From NCBI GenBank assembly GCA_029259115.1, contig JAPDJO010000028.1, forward strand, positions 18,593-82,592: a stretch of 64,000 bases of DNA, read 5' to 3'. A program made the translations under genes and the position numbers. The notes under the pieces are model-generated. The model saw nothing but the letters and a program-made list of their open reading frames with translations. It was not told the origin of the DNA and ran no database searches. Position 1 is the stretch's first letter, and each line of letters starts with the position of its first letter. Shown piece after piece: positions 44,711 through 53,762 of this stretch. The DNA is from Thermoplasmatota archaeon. GTDB lineage: Archaea; Thermoplasmatota; E2; DHVEG-1; B18-G2.

Positions 44711-47521
44711 ATGAAGACAGAGTACAATTACAAGGAAATAGAAGAAAAGTGGCAAAAAAATTGGTTTGAAAAAAAGATATATGAAGCTAAGAGAGATGAG
44801 AAGAAAAAGAGCTTTTTCATTCATTTTGCGTATCCCGGGATATCTGGATATTTACATGTTGGTCATATGAGAGGTTTCACCTATGCTGACATAATCGCAA
44901 GATATAAAAGGATGAAAGGATACAACGTGATCTTCCCAGCAGGGTTCCATGCTTCTGGTTTGCCATCTGTAGCTTTTGCCAAGAAGGTGGAAAGGAGGGA
45001 TCCTGACACTATAAAAATTTTGAAAGAGAATGGTTGCTCTGATGATGTTATTGAGAAATTAAAAGATCCTTTATACGTGGTCAAATTTTTTAGCGAGATA
45101 TATGTCGAGGAATATTGGAAAAAGTTTGGATTCCTTATAGATTATTCAAGATTAACAGATACAATATCTGAGGGTTATAAGAAATTTATAACATGGCAAT
45201 TCTTGAAACTAAAAGAAAAAGGGCTCCTAACTCAAAAATCCCACTTTGCACCTTTCTGTCCGAACTGCGGACCAGTAGCTGTAGACAAGTCAGAGACAGA
45301 CATATCTAAAGGTGGAAATGCAGAGATTTTAGAGTTTACTGTAATAAAGTTTAGATGGAAAGATGAAGAGACAATCCTTCCCGCCGCAACCCTCAGACCA
45401 GAAACAATATTCGGAGTAACAAACATGTGGGTGAATCCCGATGTTGAGTATGAGAAAATAAAAGTAGGAAACGAGATATGGATCTGTTCTCCGGAGTGCG
45501 CCGACAAGTTAACTTATCAGATGGATAACATAGAAAGAACCGGAGAGAAAATCAGAGGCAGAGATCTCGTAGATAAAACTTGTATAGTTCCTCTAGTTGA
45601 TAGAGAGGTTCCCATCCTTCCAGGAAAGTTTGTTGATCCGAATGTTGCGACCGGCATAGTGATGAGTGTTCCTGCTCATGCTCCTTATGATTGGATAGCC
45701 TTACAGGAAATAAGACCAGATGTCAAGCCGATAAGTATTATCAGAGTAGAAGGTTATGGTAAGATACCTGCCAAAGAGATATGCGAGGATATGGGTATAA
45801 AGAGTCAGGATGAAAAGGAGAAACTAGATAGAGCTACTGAGATTATTTACAAAAAGGAATTTCATACAGGAGTGCTTAATGAAGCTTGTAGAGAGTATGC
45901 TGGTCTCAAAATATCTGAGGTGAAAGACGAAGTTAAAAACGAATTGATAAGCAGAAATCTAGCAGAGATCATGATGGAGTTTTCAGAAGAAGTTATCTGC
46001 AGATGTGGGAGAAAGGTTGTTATAAAGAGGATACCTGATCAGTGGTTCATAAGATATAGTGATGGAGAGCTAACAGAATTATCTAAGATGCATGTAGAAA
46101 CCATGAATATATTTCCAGAGGAGTATAAAAAGGAGTTGCCAGGCATTTTGGATTGGTACAGTGATAGAGCCTGCATAAGGAAGGGATCCTGGCTAGGGAC
46201 AGAATTTCCTTTCAAGAGAGGTTGGATCATAGAACCTATATCTGATTCTACCTTATATCCAATATATTATCTGGTTTCGAAGTATGTAAATGAAGGTAAA
46301 GTAGAGCCTAAAGAAATGGACGAAAAGTTTTTCGATTATATCTTTCTCGGAAAAGGGAAACCAAAAAATAGCATATGGGAAGAAATAAGAAGAGACGTTT
46401 TATACTGGTATCCAGTTGATATTAACTTGGGTGGTAAAGAACATAAAACCGTTCATTTCCCTGTTTTCATAATGAATCACGTTGCCATCCTTCCAAGCGA
46501 GTTGTGGCCAAAAGGCATATTTGTTCACTGGTGGGTCACACAGAAAGGAAAGGAAAAGATAAGCAAGTCAAAGGGCGGCGCCGAACCAATACCAAAGGCT
46601 GCAGAAACGTATGGAGTGGATGCAATGAGACTCTACTACTCTCATGTTGGATCTCCATTTGTTGACGTGGAATGGGATCCCAACATTGTTATCAGCTACA
46701 AGAATAGGATTTCTTACATATGGAATATTGTTCGAGACATACTATCAACAAATGGAGAGGAGAATCTCGATATAGACAGATGGATAAAGAGTGTCTTTGC
46801 TAGAAGAATAAAGAGAATAAATGAATATATGGAAGGATACAATTTGAGAGATGCGGCAAATGATATCTTTTTCGAGATACCTAACGACATAAGATGGTAC
46901 CGAAGGAGGGGAGGAAATAATGGGAAACTTCTAAGAGAGATTCTGAAGGATTGGACAAAACTTATGGTGCCATTTACTCCTCATCTTGCCGAAGAAATAT
47001 GGGAAAATCTCGGAAATAATGGATTCGTTTCTCTTGAGACATATCCAGAATATGATGAGAGCATGATTTCTCCAGAAGCAGAGACGAGTGAACTGCTCAT
47101 AAAAAGACTGATGAACGATATTCAAGAAATACTGAAGGTCACCGGAATAAAGGCGAATAAGATTTATGTATATACCGCTGAAGACTGGAAATGGGAGGTC
47201 TATGAAAAGATACTGAAGGGGGAGGATATTGGAGGAATAATGAAGGAACTGATGCAGAGAGAAGAGTTGAGAAAACTCGGCAAAGAGGTTTCCAAATTCA
47301 TCAAGGACTCGATCACTGACCTGAAAAAACTCTCTGAGCAGGATAAGAAGAGATTTGAAGTTAGAATTGATGAGTTTGAGATATTGAAAAATGCTGCTGA
47401 TTTCCTGAAGAAGGAATTCGGTGCCGAAATTATTATAGAGAAAGCAGACAAACCAGAGTATGATCCTTCAAATAAATCCAGATATGCAAGACCATTGAAG
47501 CCCGCCATCTATGTAGAATGA
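44711..47521 (+). CDS. leuS: Leucyl-tRNA synthetase (archaeal type)
   Basis: A 936-aa class I synthetase. The HIGH-like motif is HVGH at 49-52, and KISKS is at about 616-620. The CP1 editing domain has LRPETIFGVTNMWVNPD, the zinc-type pairs CPNCG and CRCG lie in the insertions, and a C-terminal helical anticodon domain is present. The archaeal/eukaryotic type is shown by its length and domain order. It charges tRNA-Leu. The stop overlaps the Trm9-like gene by 4 bp. Confidence 0.96.
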   Translation: MKTEYNYKEIEEKWQKNWFEKKIYEAKRDEKKKSFFIHFAYPGISGYLHVGHMRGFTYADIIARYKRMKGYNVIFPAGFHASGLPSVAFAKKVERRDPDTIKILKENGCSDDVIEKLKDPLYVVKFFSEIYVEEYWKKFGFLIDYSRLTDTISEGYKKFITWQFLKLKEKGLLTQKSHFAPFCPNCGPVAVDKSETDISKGGNAEILEFTVIKFRWKDEETILPAATLRPETIFGVTNMWVNPDVEYEKIKVGNEIWICSPECADKLTYQMDNIERTGEKIRGRDLVDKTCIVPLVDREVPILPGKFVDPNVATGIVMSVPAHAPYDWIALQEIRPDVKPISIIRVEGYGKIPAKEICEDMGIKSQDEKEKLDRATEIIYKKEFHTGVLNEACREYAGLKISEVKDEVKNELISRNLAEIMMEFSEEVICRCGRKVVIKRIPDQWFIRYSDGELTELSKMHVETMNIFPEEYKKELPGILDWYSDRACIRKGSWLGTEFPFKRGWIIEPISDSTLYPIYYLVSKYVNEGKVEPKEMDEKFFDYIFLGKGKPKNSIWEEIRRDVLYWYPVDINLGGKEHKTVHFPVFIMNHVAILPSELWPKGIFVHWWVTQKGKEKISKSKGGAEPIPKAAETYGVDAMRLYYSHVGSPFVDVEWDPNIVISYKNRISYIWNIVRDILSTNGEENLDIDRWIKSVFARRIKRINEYMEGYNLRDAANDIFFEIPNDIRWYRRRGGNNGKLLREILKDWTKLMVPFTPHLAEEIWENLGNNGFVSLETYPEYDESMISPEAETSELLIKRLMNDIQEILKVTGIKANKIYVYTAEDWKWEVYEKILKGEDIGGIMKELMQREELRKLGKEVSKFIKDSITDLKKLSEQDKKRFEVRIDEFEILKNAADFLKKEFGAEIIIEKADKPEYDPSNKSRYARPLKPAIYVE

Positions 47522-48195
47522 TAGGCGATAAAGAAGTATGGGAAAGAATAGCAGAGAGTTTCGATAAAACGAGAAGAAGACCATGGTTAAAATGTGTCGA
47601 ATTTATAGATTCGATGGAGAAAAAAGGACTGTTTCTCGATATAGGTTGTGGAAATGGTAGGCATCTAATACCGGCTGCAAAACGAAGTAAACTTGTTATC
47701 GGTATTGACTTCTCGATAAATATGCTCAGGACCTGTCGTAACAATCTGGAAAATAGTGAGATTCGAAATTACGCCCTCCTGCAGGCGGATGCAAGATATC
47801 TTCCATTCAAGGATGATTGTTTCGATTATGTCATTTTTATTGCATCGCTCCATAATATTAGGGGTAGAGATAACAGGATAAAGGCGCTCAAAGAGATGAG
47901 AAGAGTTTTAAAAAAAGGCGGTAAAGGTTTGATATCGGTCTGGTCAAAATGGCAAGATAGATTTCTTTTTCACTTCCTGAAGGAATTTTTTTTGAGAAAA
48001 TATGAGGAATTTGGAGATATTGAGATTATGTGGAAGAAAGATAATATCAATCTTCCAAGATTCTACCACCTTTACAGTAGAAGGGAGTTTCTCGGAGAGC
48101 TTGAAGAGGTGGGATTCAGCACAATAGAAATAGAATCTATCAGAATATCTTCAAAAATTGTGAAAGATAACTTTTTCGCTGTTGTAACTAAATAG
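47518..48195 (+). CDS. Trm9/ALKBH8-like tRNA wobble-uridine methyltransferase
   Basis: A 225-aa SAM methyltransferase starting with the Trm9 signature VWERIAESFDKTRRRPW. SAM motif I is LFLDIGCGNGRHL, and further blocks are LLQADARYLPFKDDCFDYVI and LYSRREFLGELEEVGF. Trm9 methylates carboxymethyl or related uridines at tRNA position 34. The archaeal function is inferred. Its partner Trm112 is not in the window. It is translationally coupled to leuS (ATGA). Confidence 0.82.
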   Translation: MIGDKEVWERIAESFDKTRRRPWLKCVEFIDSMEKKGLFLDIGCGNGRHLIPAAKRSKLVIGIDFSINMLRTCRNNLENSEIRNYALLQADARYLPFKDDCFDYVIFIASLHNIRGRDNRIKALKEMRRVLKKGGKGLISVWSKWQDRFLFHFLKEFFLRKYEEFGDIEIMWKKDNINLPRFYHLYSRREFLGELEEVGFSTIEIESIRISSKIVKDNFFAVVTK

Positions 48196-48198
48196 ATG

Positions 48199-48600
48199 CT
48201 AAGAAGCGAGAACACTCCAGAACAAGAACAGCATCGTGAAGATCATAAGGATTATTGCTATGATAATCAGAATCTGTACAACTTTCAAACTCGTTCCAAA
48301 TATCACTGGAAAAGGACCGATGAATACAACACCTCCACCTTCGATTTCCCTTTCAGTAAATTCTTCTTCACTCGGAATTCCGCTGTAACCTGTTGCTTCT
48401 TCCCTCACCTTCTCTACTATACCAAACACAAAAAACATAAATGAAAGAAAGATAAGAAACATCCCGAGAGCTGCATAAAATCCGGAACCGATGATGAATG
48501 GGAATATTATAAAGAAACCTCCTCTCACGTCACCATAGAAGAGGATCAGCAATAATCCTGCGATAAACAAAATCACAGAAAGCAGGTAGAACTTGTTCAT
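48199..48600 (-). CDS. DUF131-type archaeal membrane protein
   Basis: A 133-aa protein. Three hydrophobic segments (about 5-25, 36-62, 104-131) surround a charged loop with GGGVVFIGPFPVIFGTS, the signature of DUF131/TIGR00304 proteins. Function is unknown in the family. It overlaps folD by 4 bp (ATGA) on the same strand and is convergent to the Trm9-like gene, with a 3-nt gap. Confidence 0.85.
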   Translation of the reverse strand: MNKFYLLSVILFIAGLLLILFYGDVRGGFFIIFPFIIGSGFYAALGMFLIFLSFMFFVFGIVEKVREEATGYSGIPSEEEFTEREIEGGGVVFIGPFPVIFGTSLKVVQILIIIAIILMIFTMLFLFWSVLAS

Positions 48601-49454
48601 TTCTCCTCCCCCACCTTCCGCTTGTAAAGTTTTAGGAGATTCTCAAGTGCAGACGCTATCGTTACCGGCCCAACACCTCCTGGCACAGGCGTAATAGCGC
48701 TAACAATTTCTTTCACCTCATCAAATGCAACATCGCCACATATGCCTTTTTCTGTCTTCGATATACCAACGTCTATAACAACACTTCCTTCTTTTATATG
48801 TTCCCTGCCTATAAGTCTAGGAACGCCTGTCGCCGTAATCAGAATATCAGCCTTTCTGGTGTACTCTTTAAGATTCCTTGTGAAAACATGACAAACAGAT
48901 ACTGTGGCATTCCTGTTTAGCAGAAGGATTGCAAGAGGTTTCCCGACTATCGGGCTGTGGTTCACTATTACAGCATTTGCACCTTTAAGTTGCACATTCG
49001 CATGTTCAAGTATTCTAAGTACTGCCAGGGGGGTACATGGTATGATATCCTCCTCACCGATCATCAATCTGCCAAGATTTCTTGGAGTTATGCCTTCAAC
49101 ATCTTTATCTGGGCTCAATCTCGAAAGAAGGCGGTGCAGGGAGATATGCTCCGGAATAGGTTGCTGTATGATGATTCCATGGATTTCTTCACTGCTGTTC
49201 AGTTCCTCAATTACTTCAATAACCTCTCTTTCTTCAACATCCTCAAAAAATCTGTAATGCTCTGATTTTATGCCAACCTCTGAAGATGCTCTCTCTCTCA
49301 ATCTGAGAAAGAGTTCTGATTCTCTGTTGTTGCCGATAATGATGGTGCCTATGGTTGGAATTGAGTCACATCTCGAAGTCAATTCTTTTAACTCAGATGA
49401 AATCCTCTCTTTTATTTCTCCTGCTAATTTTTTACCATCTATGATATGAACCAT
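48597..49454 (-). CDS. folD: Methylenetetrahydrofolate dehydrogenase/cyclohydrolase
   Basis: A 285-aa bifunctional enzyme interconverting methylene-, methenyl- and formyl-tetrahydrofolate. The active-site Tyr/Lys region is replaced by HYRFFEDVEEREV; other conserved blocks are GIIIQQPIPEHI, DKDVEGITPRNLGRL, VVNHSPIVGKPLAILLLN, HVFTRNLKEYTRKADILITATG and TPVPGGVGPVTIASALENLL. The length matches. It operates in one-carbon metabolism. It is first of a two-gene operon with the DUF131 gene. Confidence 0.93.
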   Translation of the reverse strand: MVHIIDGKKLAGEIKERISSELKELTSRCDSIPTIGTIIIGNNRESELFLRLRERASSEVGIKSEHYRFFEDVEEREVIEVIEELNSSEEIHGIIIQQPIPEHISLHRLLSRLSPDKDVEGITPRNLGRLMIGEEDIIPCTPLAVLRILEHANVQLKGANAVIVNHSPIVGKPLAILLLNRNATVSVCHVFTRNLKEYTRKADILITATGVPRLIGREHIKEGSVVIDVGISKTEKGICGDVAFDEVKEIVSAITPVPGGVGPVTIASALENLLKLYKRKVGEEK

Positions 49455-49510
49455 GCTGCAGATAATGATGGTTGTAGCAGTTAAAAAATTATGGATGTAT
49501 CTTCAGTGAA

Positions 49511-50311
49511 TTAGACCTTTCTTCCGATGGCATAAAACTGTGGGAAGAAGTTGAGCTCTATCCCTTCATCCAAAGATTTGAGATACTCATACTCCCACTG
49601 GTCAATTTCTTCTTCGCTCAACCCTGCCTCCTTTAATACTCTTATGTAATAATCTCTGGAATGCAAATAATAGGCTTTATCCTCCTCACAACTCCATATC
49701 CTGCTATTTCCGATGCCTATCTCTGTTTCCAATCCAGCTCTAACGAAGAACTGCCTTAACTTTCTTCCGATATATGGATCCCCTCCTCTTCTCTTTATAG
49801 CTTCTCCAGCAAATATCTTATCTACTTTTGGGTTCTCAGGCCAATGAACCTTACCTCCGAAATCTGGTTCCAAGGATGCCAAAACTATTCCTCCCCTCTT
49901 AGTTACACGAGCCATTTCATTGACAACCTTCTGGGGATCTTTAGACCACATAAGTAAAAGATTGCATGTTGTTATATCGAATGTTTCGTCTTTAAAGGGT
50001 AAGCTATGGGCATCGCCAACAACTAACAACTCAACATTGTCGTAATCTGATAGAACGTTTCTGGCTATGGATATCATCTCTTCAGAAGCATCTACTCCTA
50101 TGACAATTCCCTTTGTTAATGTAGCTATGTCTCTCGTGACCATGCCTGGTCCGCATCCAACATCTAGGATCATCTCTGCATCCTTTATACCGACCTTTAT
50201 GTAGAGAGGTATTCTCTCCTCAGCCGTTTCTATAGCTTGAAGTTCTAGTTTTTTAAGGAAGTCGTCAAGTTCTTCAGCAGATCTCCTATGAAATGGAGAG
50301 ATTTTTTTCAT
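49511..50311 (-). CDS. SAM-dependent methyltransferase (UbiE-like), target unknown
   Basis: A 266-aa class I methyltransferase. SAM motif I is MILDVGCGPGMVTRDIA, motif II VIGVDASEEMISIARNVL, then VGDAHSLPFKDETFDITTCN and VTKRGGIVLASLEPDFGG. The C-terminal lid (YYLHSRDYYIRVLKEAG) is typical of small-molecule methylases. No family with a known substrate is recognised. Single gene, divergent from the C11 peptidase. Confidence 0.8.
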   Translation of the reverse strand: MKKISPFHRRSAEELDDFLKKLELQAIETAEERIPLYIKVGIKDAEMILDVGCGPGMVTRDIATLTKGIVIGVDASEEMISIARNVLSDYDNVELLVVGDAHSLPFKDETFDITTCNLLLMWSKDPQKVVNEMARVTKRGGIVLASLEPDFGGKVHWPENPKVDKIFAGEAIKRRGGDPYIGRKLRQFFVRAGLETEIGIGNSRIWSCEEDKAYYLHSRDYYIRVLKEAGLSEEEIDQWEYEYLKSLDEGIELNFFPQFYAIGRKV

Positions 50312-50381
50312 CTTGTTTTTACAAATGTTGAAGACCTTATAAAACCCTTATTTTGGGCATAACTGTTAAAGAAGTCTTATA

Positions 50382-51749
50382 ATGTTTGTTGCCGAAATTT
50401 TTTATAGAATGGTGAGCAGGAGAATGGGTTTGTCTGTAATTATACTCATACTCCTGATGACTTTCTCAGCTAGCTTATACTCTGCATGCAATTCAGAATT
50501 CGAAAAGTGGTGTTTGCTTGTATACTGTGATACTGATTCAGAAAGAAGCAGAGATGTTGACTCTATTGGCTTATATGTACTAAATGAGCTCGAAGAAGGG
50601 CTGGAGAAAAATGACATAGATATTCTTTTTCTATGGGACAGGGCGTCTGGGAACGATGCTGTATATCAAGTGGTTGCAGATCATACCCCTCTAATCAGAT
50701 CTAAAATAATCAAGAAATTTAAGGAGATAAACAGTGGTAGTAGTGATACACTAAAGGATTTCATCATTCAGGGTAAAGAACTGTACCCAAATAGAAGATA
50801 TATGCTGGTTATTTTTAATCATGGTTTTTCTTGGCGTGGATGTTGCTCTGATAGCCATGCTGATGAGATTGAGGACATCCACATACAAAAATGGAACGAG
50901 TATATGAGTCTCCATGAGTTACATCGAGGTCTGGATGAAAGTGGAGGCGTAGACATACTTGGTTTTTGTAGCTGCATGATGGCATCTATAGAAGTAATGT
51001 ACGAGTTGAGAAACGATACGAAAGTTATCATAGCCAGCGAGGGACTGAGTGGAGCTATGTATTGGCCATGGAAGAAATTAGTCGAAGTTTTATCAAGATC
51101 TTCTAGCGATAATCTAACAAACCTCTCTGAAAAGATCATAGATGCTTTCTCCGTATACAATCGTAATACAAGATTTGTACATCGTATCCTTAGCTTGCTA
51201 TTAGGGATCTACTCCTATCCAAGGGAATTTTACATCCTAGCATATGTCTATCCCCCGCATTTTACTATATCAGCGGTCGGGACAGAAGGAATAGCCTCGT
51301 TGGCCAAGGATATAGACAAGTTATCGATCTGTTTTACCAATAACATAGAAGAGTATAGAAAAACAATAACCAGAGCTAGGTCGAGGGTAGAAGACTTCCC
51401 TGTTCCACTATCTGTTAATGAGTTATTTGGAGACCAAATAGATATAGTTCATTTCTGTGAGATTATGAGCAAAATGGTAAACAATCAGACTATACAATAT
51501 GATCTAAAACGTATAAAAGATAAAGTTAGCTATTTGGTGATAGCTGAATATCATGAGAGAGGTCATCCTAAAGCCAATGGACTATCAATATACTTTCCTC
51601 CAAGACATCTCAAAAATGTAAGATTTGATTGGCAGTTTAAAAAAATTGGATTGAAATTCTCTTTGGATGTATATTCAAGATCTGTAGAATTCTGTGAAGA
51701 TACAAACTGGGATGATTTTCTAAAGACTTACCTATGGGGGTCAGGATGA
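50382..51749 (+). CDS. Exported/membrane-anchored clostripain-like C11 cysteine peptidase
   Basis: This 455-aa protein has an N-terminal hydrophobic signal or anchor at about 16-35. The C11 fold follows: WCLLVYCDTD strand, ILFLWDR, the catalytic His147 in IFNHGFSWRG and Cys198 in GFCSCMMASIEV, where clostripains have a DACLMGS-type motif. The usual Asp two residues before the catalytic Cys is replaced by Cys196. Clostripains cut after Arg/Lys and self-activate. A start at 50412 (MVSRRMG) is also possible. It overlaps the following gene by 4 bp. Confidence 0.85.
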   Translation: MFVAEIFYRMVSRRMGLSVIILILLMTFSASLYSACNSEFEKWCLLVYCDTDSERSRDVDSIGLYVLNELEEGLEKNDIDILFLWDRASGNDAVYQVVADHTPLIRSKIIKKFKEINSGSSDTLKDFIIQGKELYPNRRYMLVIFNHGFSWRGCCSDSHADEIEDIHIQKWNEYMSLHELHRGLDESGGVDILGFCSCMMASIEVMYELRNDTKVIIASEGLSGAMYWPWKKLVEVLSRSSSDNLTNLSEKIIDAFSVYNRNTRFVHRILSLLLGIYSYPREFYILAYVYPPHFTISAVGTEGIASLAKDIDKLSICFTNNIEEYRKTITRARSRVEDFPVPLSVNELFGDQIDIVHFCEIMSKMVNNQTIQYDLKRIKDKVSYLVIAEYHERGHPKANGLSIYFPPRHLKNVRFDWQFKKIGLKFSLDVYSRSVEFCEDTNWDDFLKTYLWGSG

Positions 51750-52783
51750 TGAGAAGACTAGCGGTCACATTGTTAATTGCGGTGTTATTATCCACTCCCT
51801 TAGCAACATGTAAACCAGTAAATACAGTTGTCATAAGAGTTGCGTATTATCCGGGTCTATTTTCCAAATTTTTAGCCAGTGATCCTATTTTTGAAGTTTT
51901 CAACTATAGTTGGGAAACAAACTCCACAGTGTATAGATTCGAACTGTTTGTTCTGGATAAGTTTGAAATGAGAGGTATTGGAAGTAAAAGGTTATCAACA
52001 AAAAATTTTGATGTTCTACTTGTCGGGAGTAACGCAAAGTCATATCTTCTTGATAGTAGAGACCCTCTGTGGAGAAATAACGTCAAGAGGTTTGTTTTGA
52101 GTGGAGGAGGCTATGTAGGAATATGTGGAGGGGCAGTACTTGCATCGTTGGGCTATAAAACAGCAAATTCCCTTTTTGAGAGATATATAAACAGGTACAC
52201 TCTTAAATTGATAGATGTGTATATAAATGATGATTTTGATGAAGAGTGGCAATATCTTCTAAAGCTTTCTTACTCAGAAAGGTTGAGTGATGTTTTTGGG
52301 ATCCCTGTACCAGTGAACATAGTAAATGAAGAGCTGATGGGCATGAAAGGGAAAAGGATTATCATATGGTGCGGTGGTCCCGGGATCTACATAAAAAACT
52401 CAACGAAACAGAGCATACTCCCTTTGATGAGGTACGAGAGAGAAATATCTGACATAGCACCTATCCACAGGATACTAGTAAAAAAGGATTTTAGAATTGC
52501 TATAGGTAAGATAAAAACGGATTTGAATGGGAGCCTAGCCGGTGTATCTACGCAGAATGGCGGAAGAATTGTTCTTTTCGGCCCGCATCCTGAATTTAGC
52601 CCTGTGGAGGGAGGGAAAGTAAAGGAATTTTTGGGGTTATCCTCAATATTTGGTGTAAGGATTGTCTACAGATGGATTGGTGGAGAAAGAAAAAATCCTG
52701 AATATAATTGGTGGATGATAAGAAGAGTGGTTGCCTGGGCAGCAGGCATTGATATAAGAGATTTACCTCCCGTTACTGATTGA
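51746..52783 (+). CDS. Exported BPL_N-like/class I amidotransferase-like protein
   Basis: About 345 aa. It has a signal peptide at about 1-22 (LAVTLLIAVLLSTPLATC). The flavodoxin-like core has the nucleophile-elbow block GGGYVGICGGAVLAS, which matches the biotin-protein-ligase N-terminal domain family, and FGPHPEFSP supplies the partner His/Glu as in class I glutamine amidotransferases. Cys-His geometry is thus retained outside the cell. The ATG at 51746 overlaps the C11 stop (ATGA) and follows GGGGG. Substrate unknown; a paired role with the peptidase is inferred. Confidence 0.8.
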   Translation: MMRRLAVTLLIAVLLSTPLATCKPVNTVVIRVAYYPGLFSKFLASDPIFEVFNYSWETNSTVYRFELFVLDKFEMRGIGSKRLSTKNFDVLLVGSNAKSYLLDSRDPLWRNNVKRFVLSGGGYVGICGGAVLASLGYKTANSLFERYINRYTLKLIDVYINDDFDEEWQYLLKLSYSERLSDVFGIPVPVNIVNEELMGMKGKRIIIWCGGPGIYIKNSTKQSILPLMRYEREISDIAPIHRILVKKDFRIAIGKIKTDLNGSLAGVSTQNGGRIVLFGPHPEFSPVEGGKVKEFLGLSSIFGVRIVYRWIGGERKNPEYNWWMIRRVVAWAAGIDIRDLPPVTD

Positions 52784-52785
52784 TC

Positions 52786-53739
52786 TTATCGAAGTTTCTT
52801 GGATAACCTTTTCATCATGTCTTCAACCATCTTTTCGAGATCATAATCTGGTTTCCATCCCCACTCCTGTCTAGCGCAAGAATCATCTATAGTTCTGGGC
52901 CATGTTTCCGCTATTTTTTGTCTGAAATCTGGTTTGTATTCGCATTCAAAATCTGGTCTATACTTCCTTATCTCCTCTTCTAATTCCTTTGCGGAAAAGC
53001 TCATACCAGATACATTGAAATTTGTATGATGCTTTAATCTTGAGAAATCTGCCTCCATAAGTTGAATCGTAGCTTTCAAACAGTCAGGCATGTACATCAT
53101 CGGTAAAACGGTGTCCTCCCTCACAAAACATGTGTACTTTTCACCTTTAACAGCATAGTAAAACATCTCAACCGCATAATCTGTAGTTCCTCCGCCTGGC
53201 GGAGTCTCGCTGCTTATTATGCCTGGATATCTCACACCTCTAACATCTACTCCATATTTCTGAACATAATATTCTCCTAGAAGTTCTCCGACCACCTTTG
53301 TTATTCCATACATGGTTGTAGGAGTAAGTATCGTATCCTGAGGGGTATTTTCTTTTGGAGTGCTTGGACCAAATACCGCTATTGAGCTTGGGCAGAAAAT
53401 CCTTATTCTTTTCTCTCTTGCTATCTCCAGCAGATTATAAAGACCATTTACGTTAACGTCCCAGCATAATTGAGGATTGTTTTCTCCAGTAGCAGACAGT
53501 ATGGCTGCCATATGATAGACTGTATCTATATCATACTCTCTGATTATCTTTTCCAGATTCTCTCTATCTCTAACATCTCCAGTAATATAAGGACCTGATT
53601 CTTCTAAGGTTTTGCTCGGTTTTCTGCGATGCCCCATCGCTATAACGTTATCTTTTCCGTACTTCTCCCTCAGAGTAACTGTAAGTTCCGATCCTATCTG
53701 ACCTGTTGCACCTGTTACCAATATACGATAATCTGACAT
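52786..53739 (-). CDS. tdh: L-threonine 3-dehydrogenase, short-chain (epimerase-like) type
   Basis: About 317 aa. The NAD-binding motif is LVTGATGQIGSEL. YHMAAILSATGENNP and the catalytic Tyr-Lys of YGITKVVGE are present, with Ser in FCPSSIAVFG. GIISSETPPGGGTTDYAVEMFY is the sequence typical of the epimerase-type threonine dehydrogenases. It oxidises L-threonine to 2-amino-3-ketobutyrate. kbl, 8 kb away, completes the pathway to glycine and acetyl-CoA. The ATG at 53739 has GGGGG 5 nt upstream. Another ATG lies 21 nt earlier. Confidence 0.88.
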   Translation of the reverse strand: MSDYRILVTGATGQIGSELTVTLREKYGKDNVIAMGHRRKPSKTLEESGPYITGDVRDRENLEKIIREYDIDTVYHMAAILSATGENNPQLCWDVNVNGLYNLLEIAREKRIRIFCPSSIAVFGPSTPKENTPQDTILTPTTMYGITKVVGELLGEYYVQKYGVDVRGVRYPGIISSETPPGGGTTDYAVEMFYYAVKGEKYTCFVREDTVLPMMYMPDCLKATIQLMEADFSRLKHHTNFNVSGMSFSAKELEEEIRKYRPDFECEYKPDFRQKIAETWPRTIDDSCARQEWGWKPDYDLEKMVEDMMKRLSKKLR

Positions 53740-53762
53740 CGTATCCCCCTTAAGATACATAT

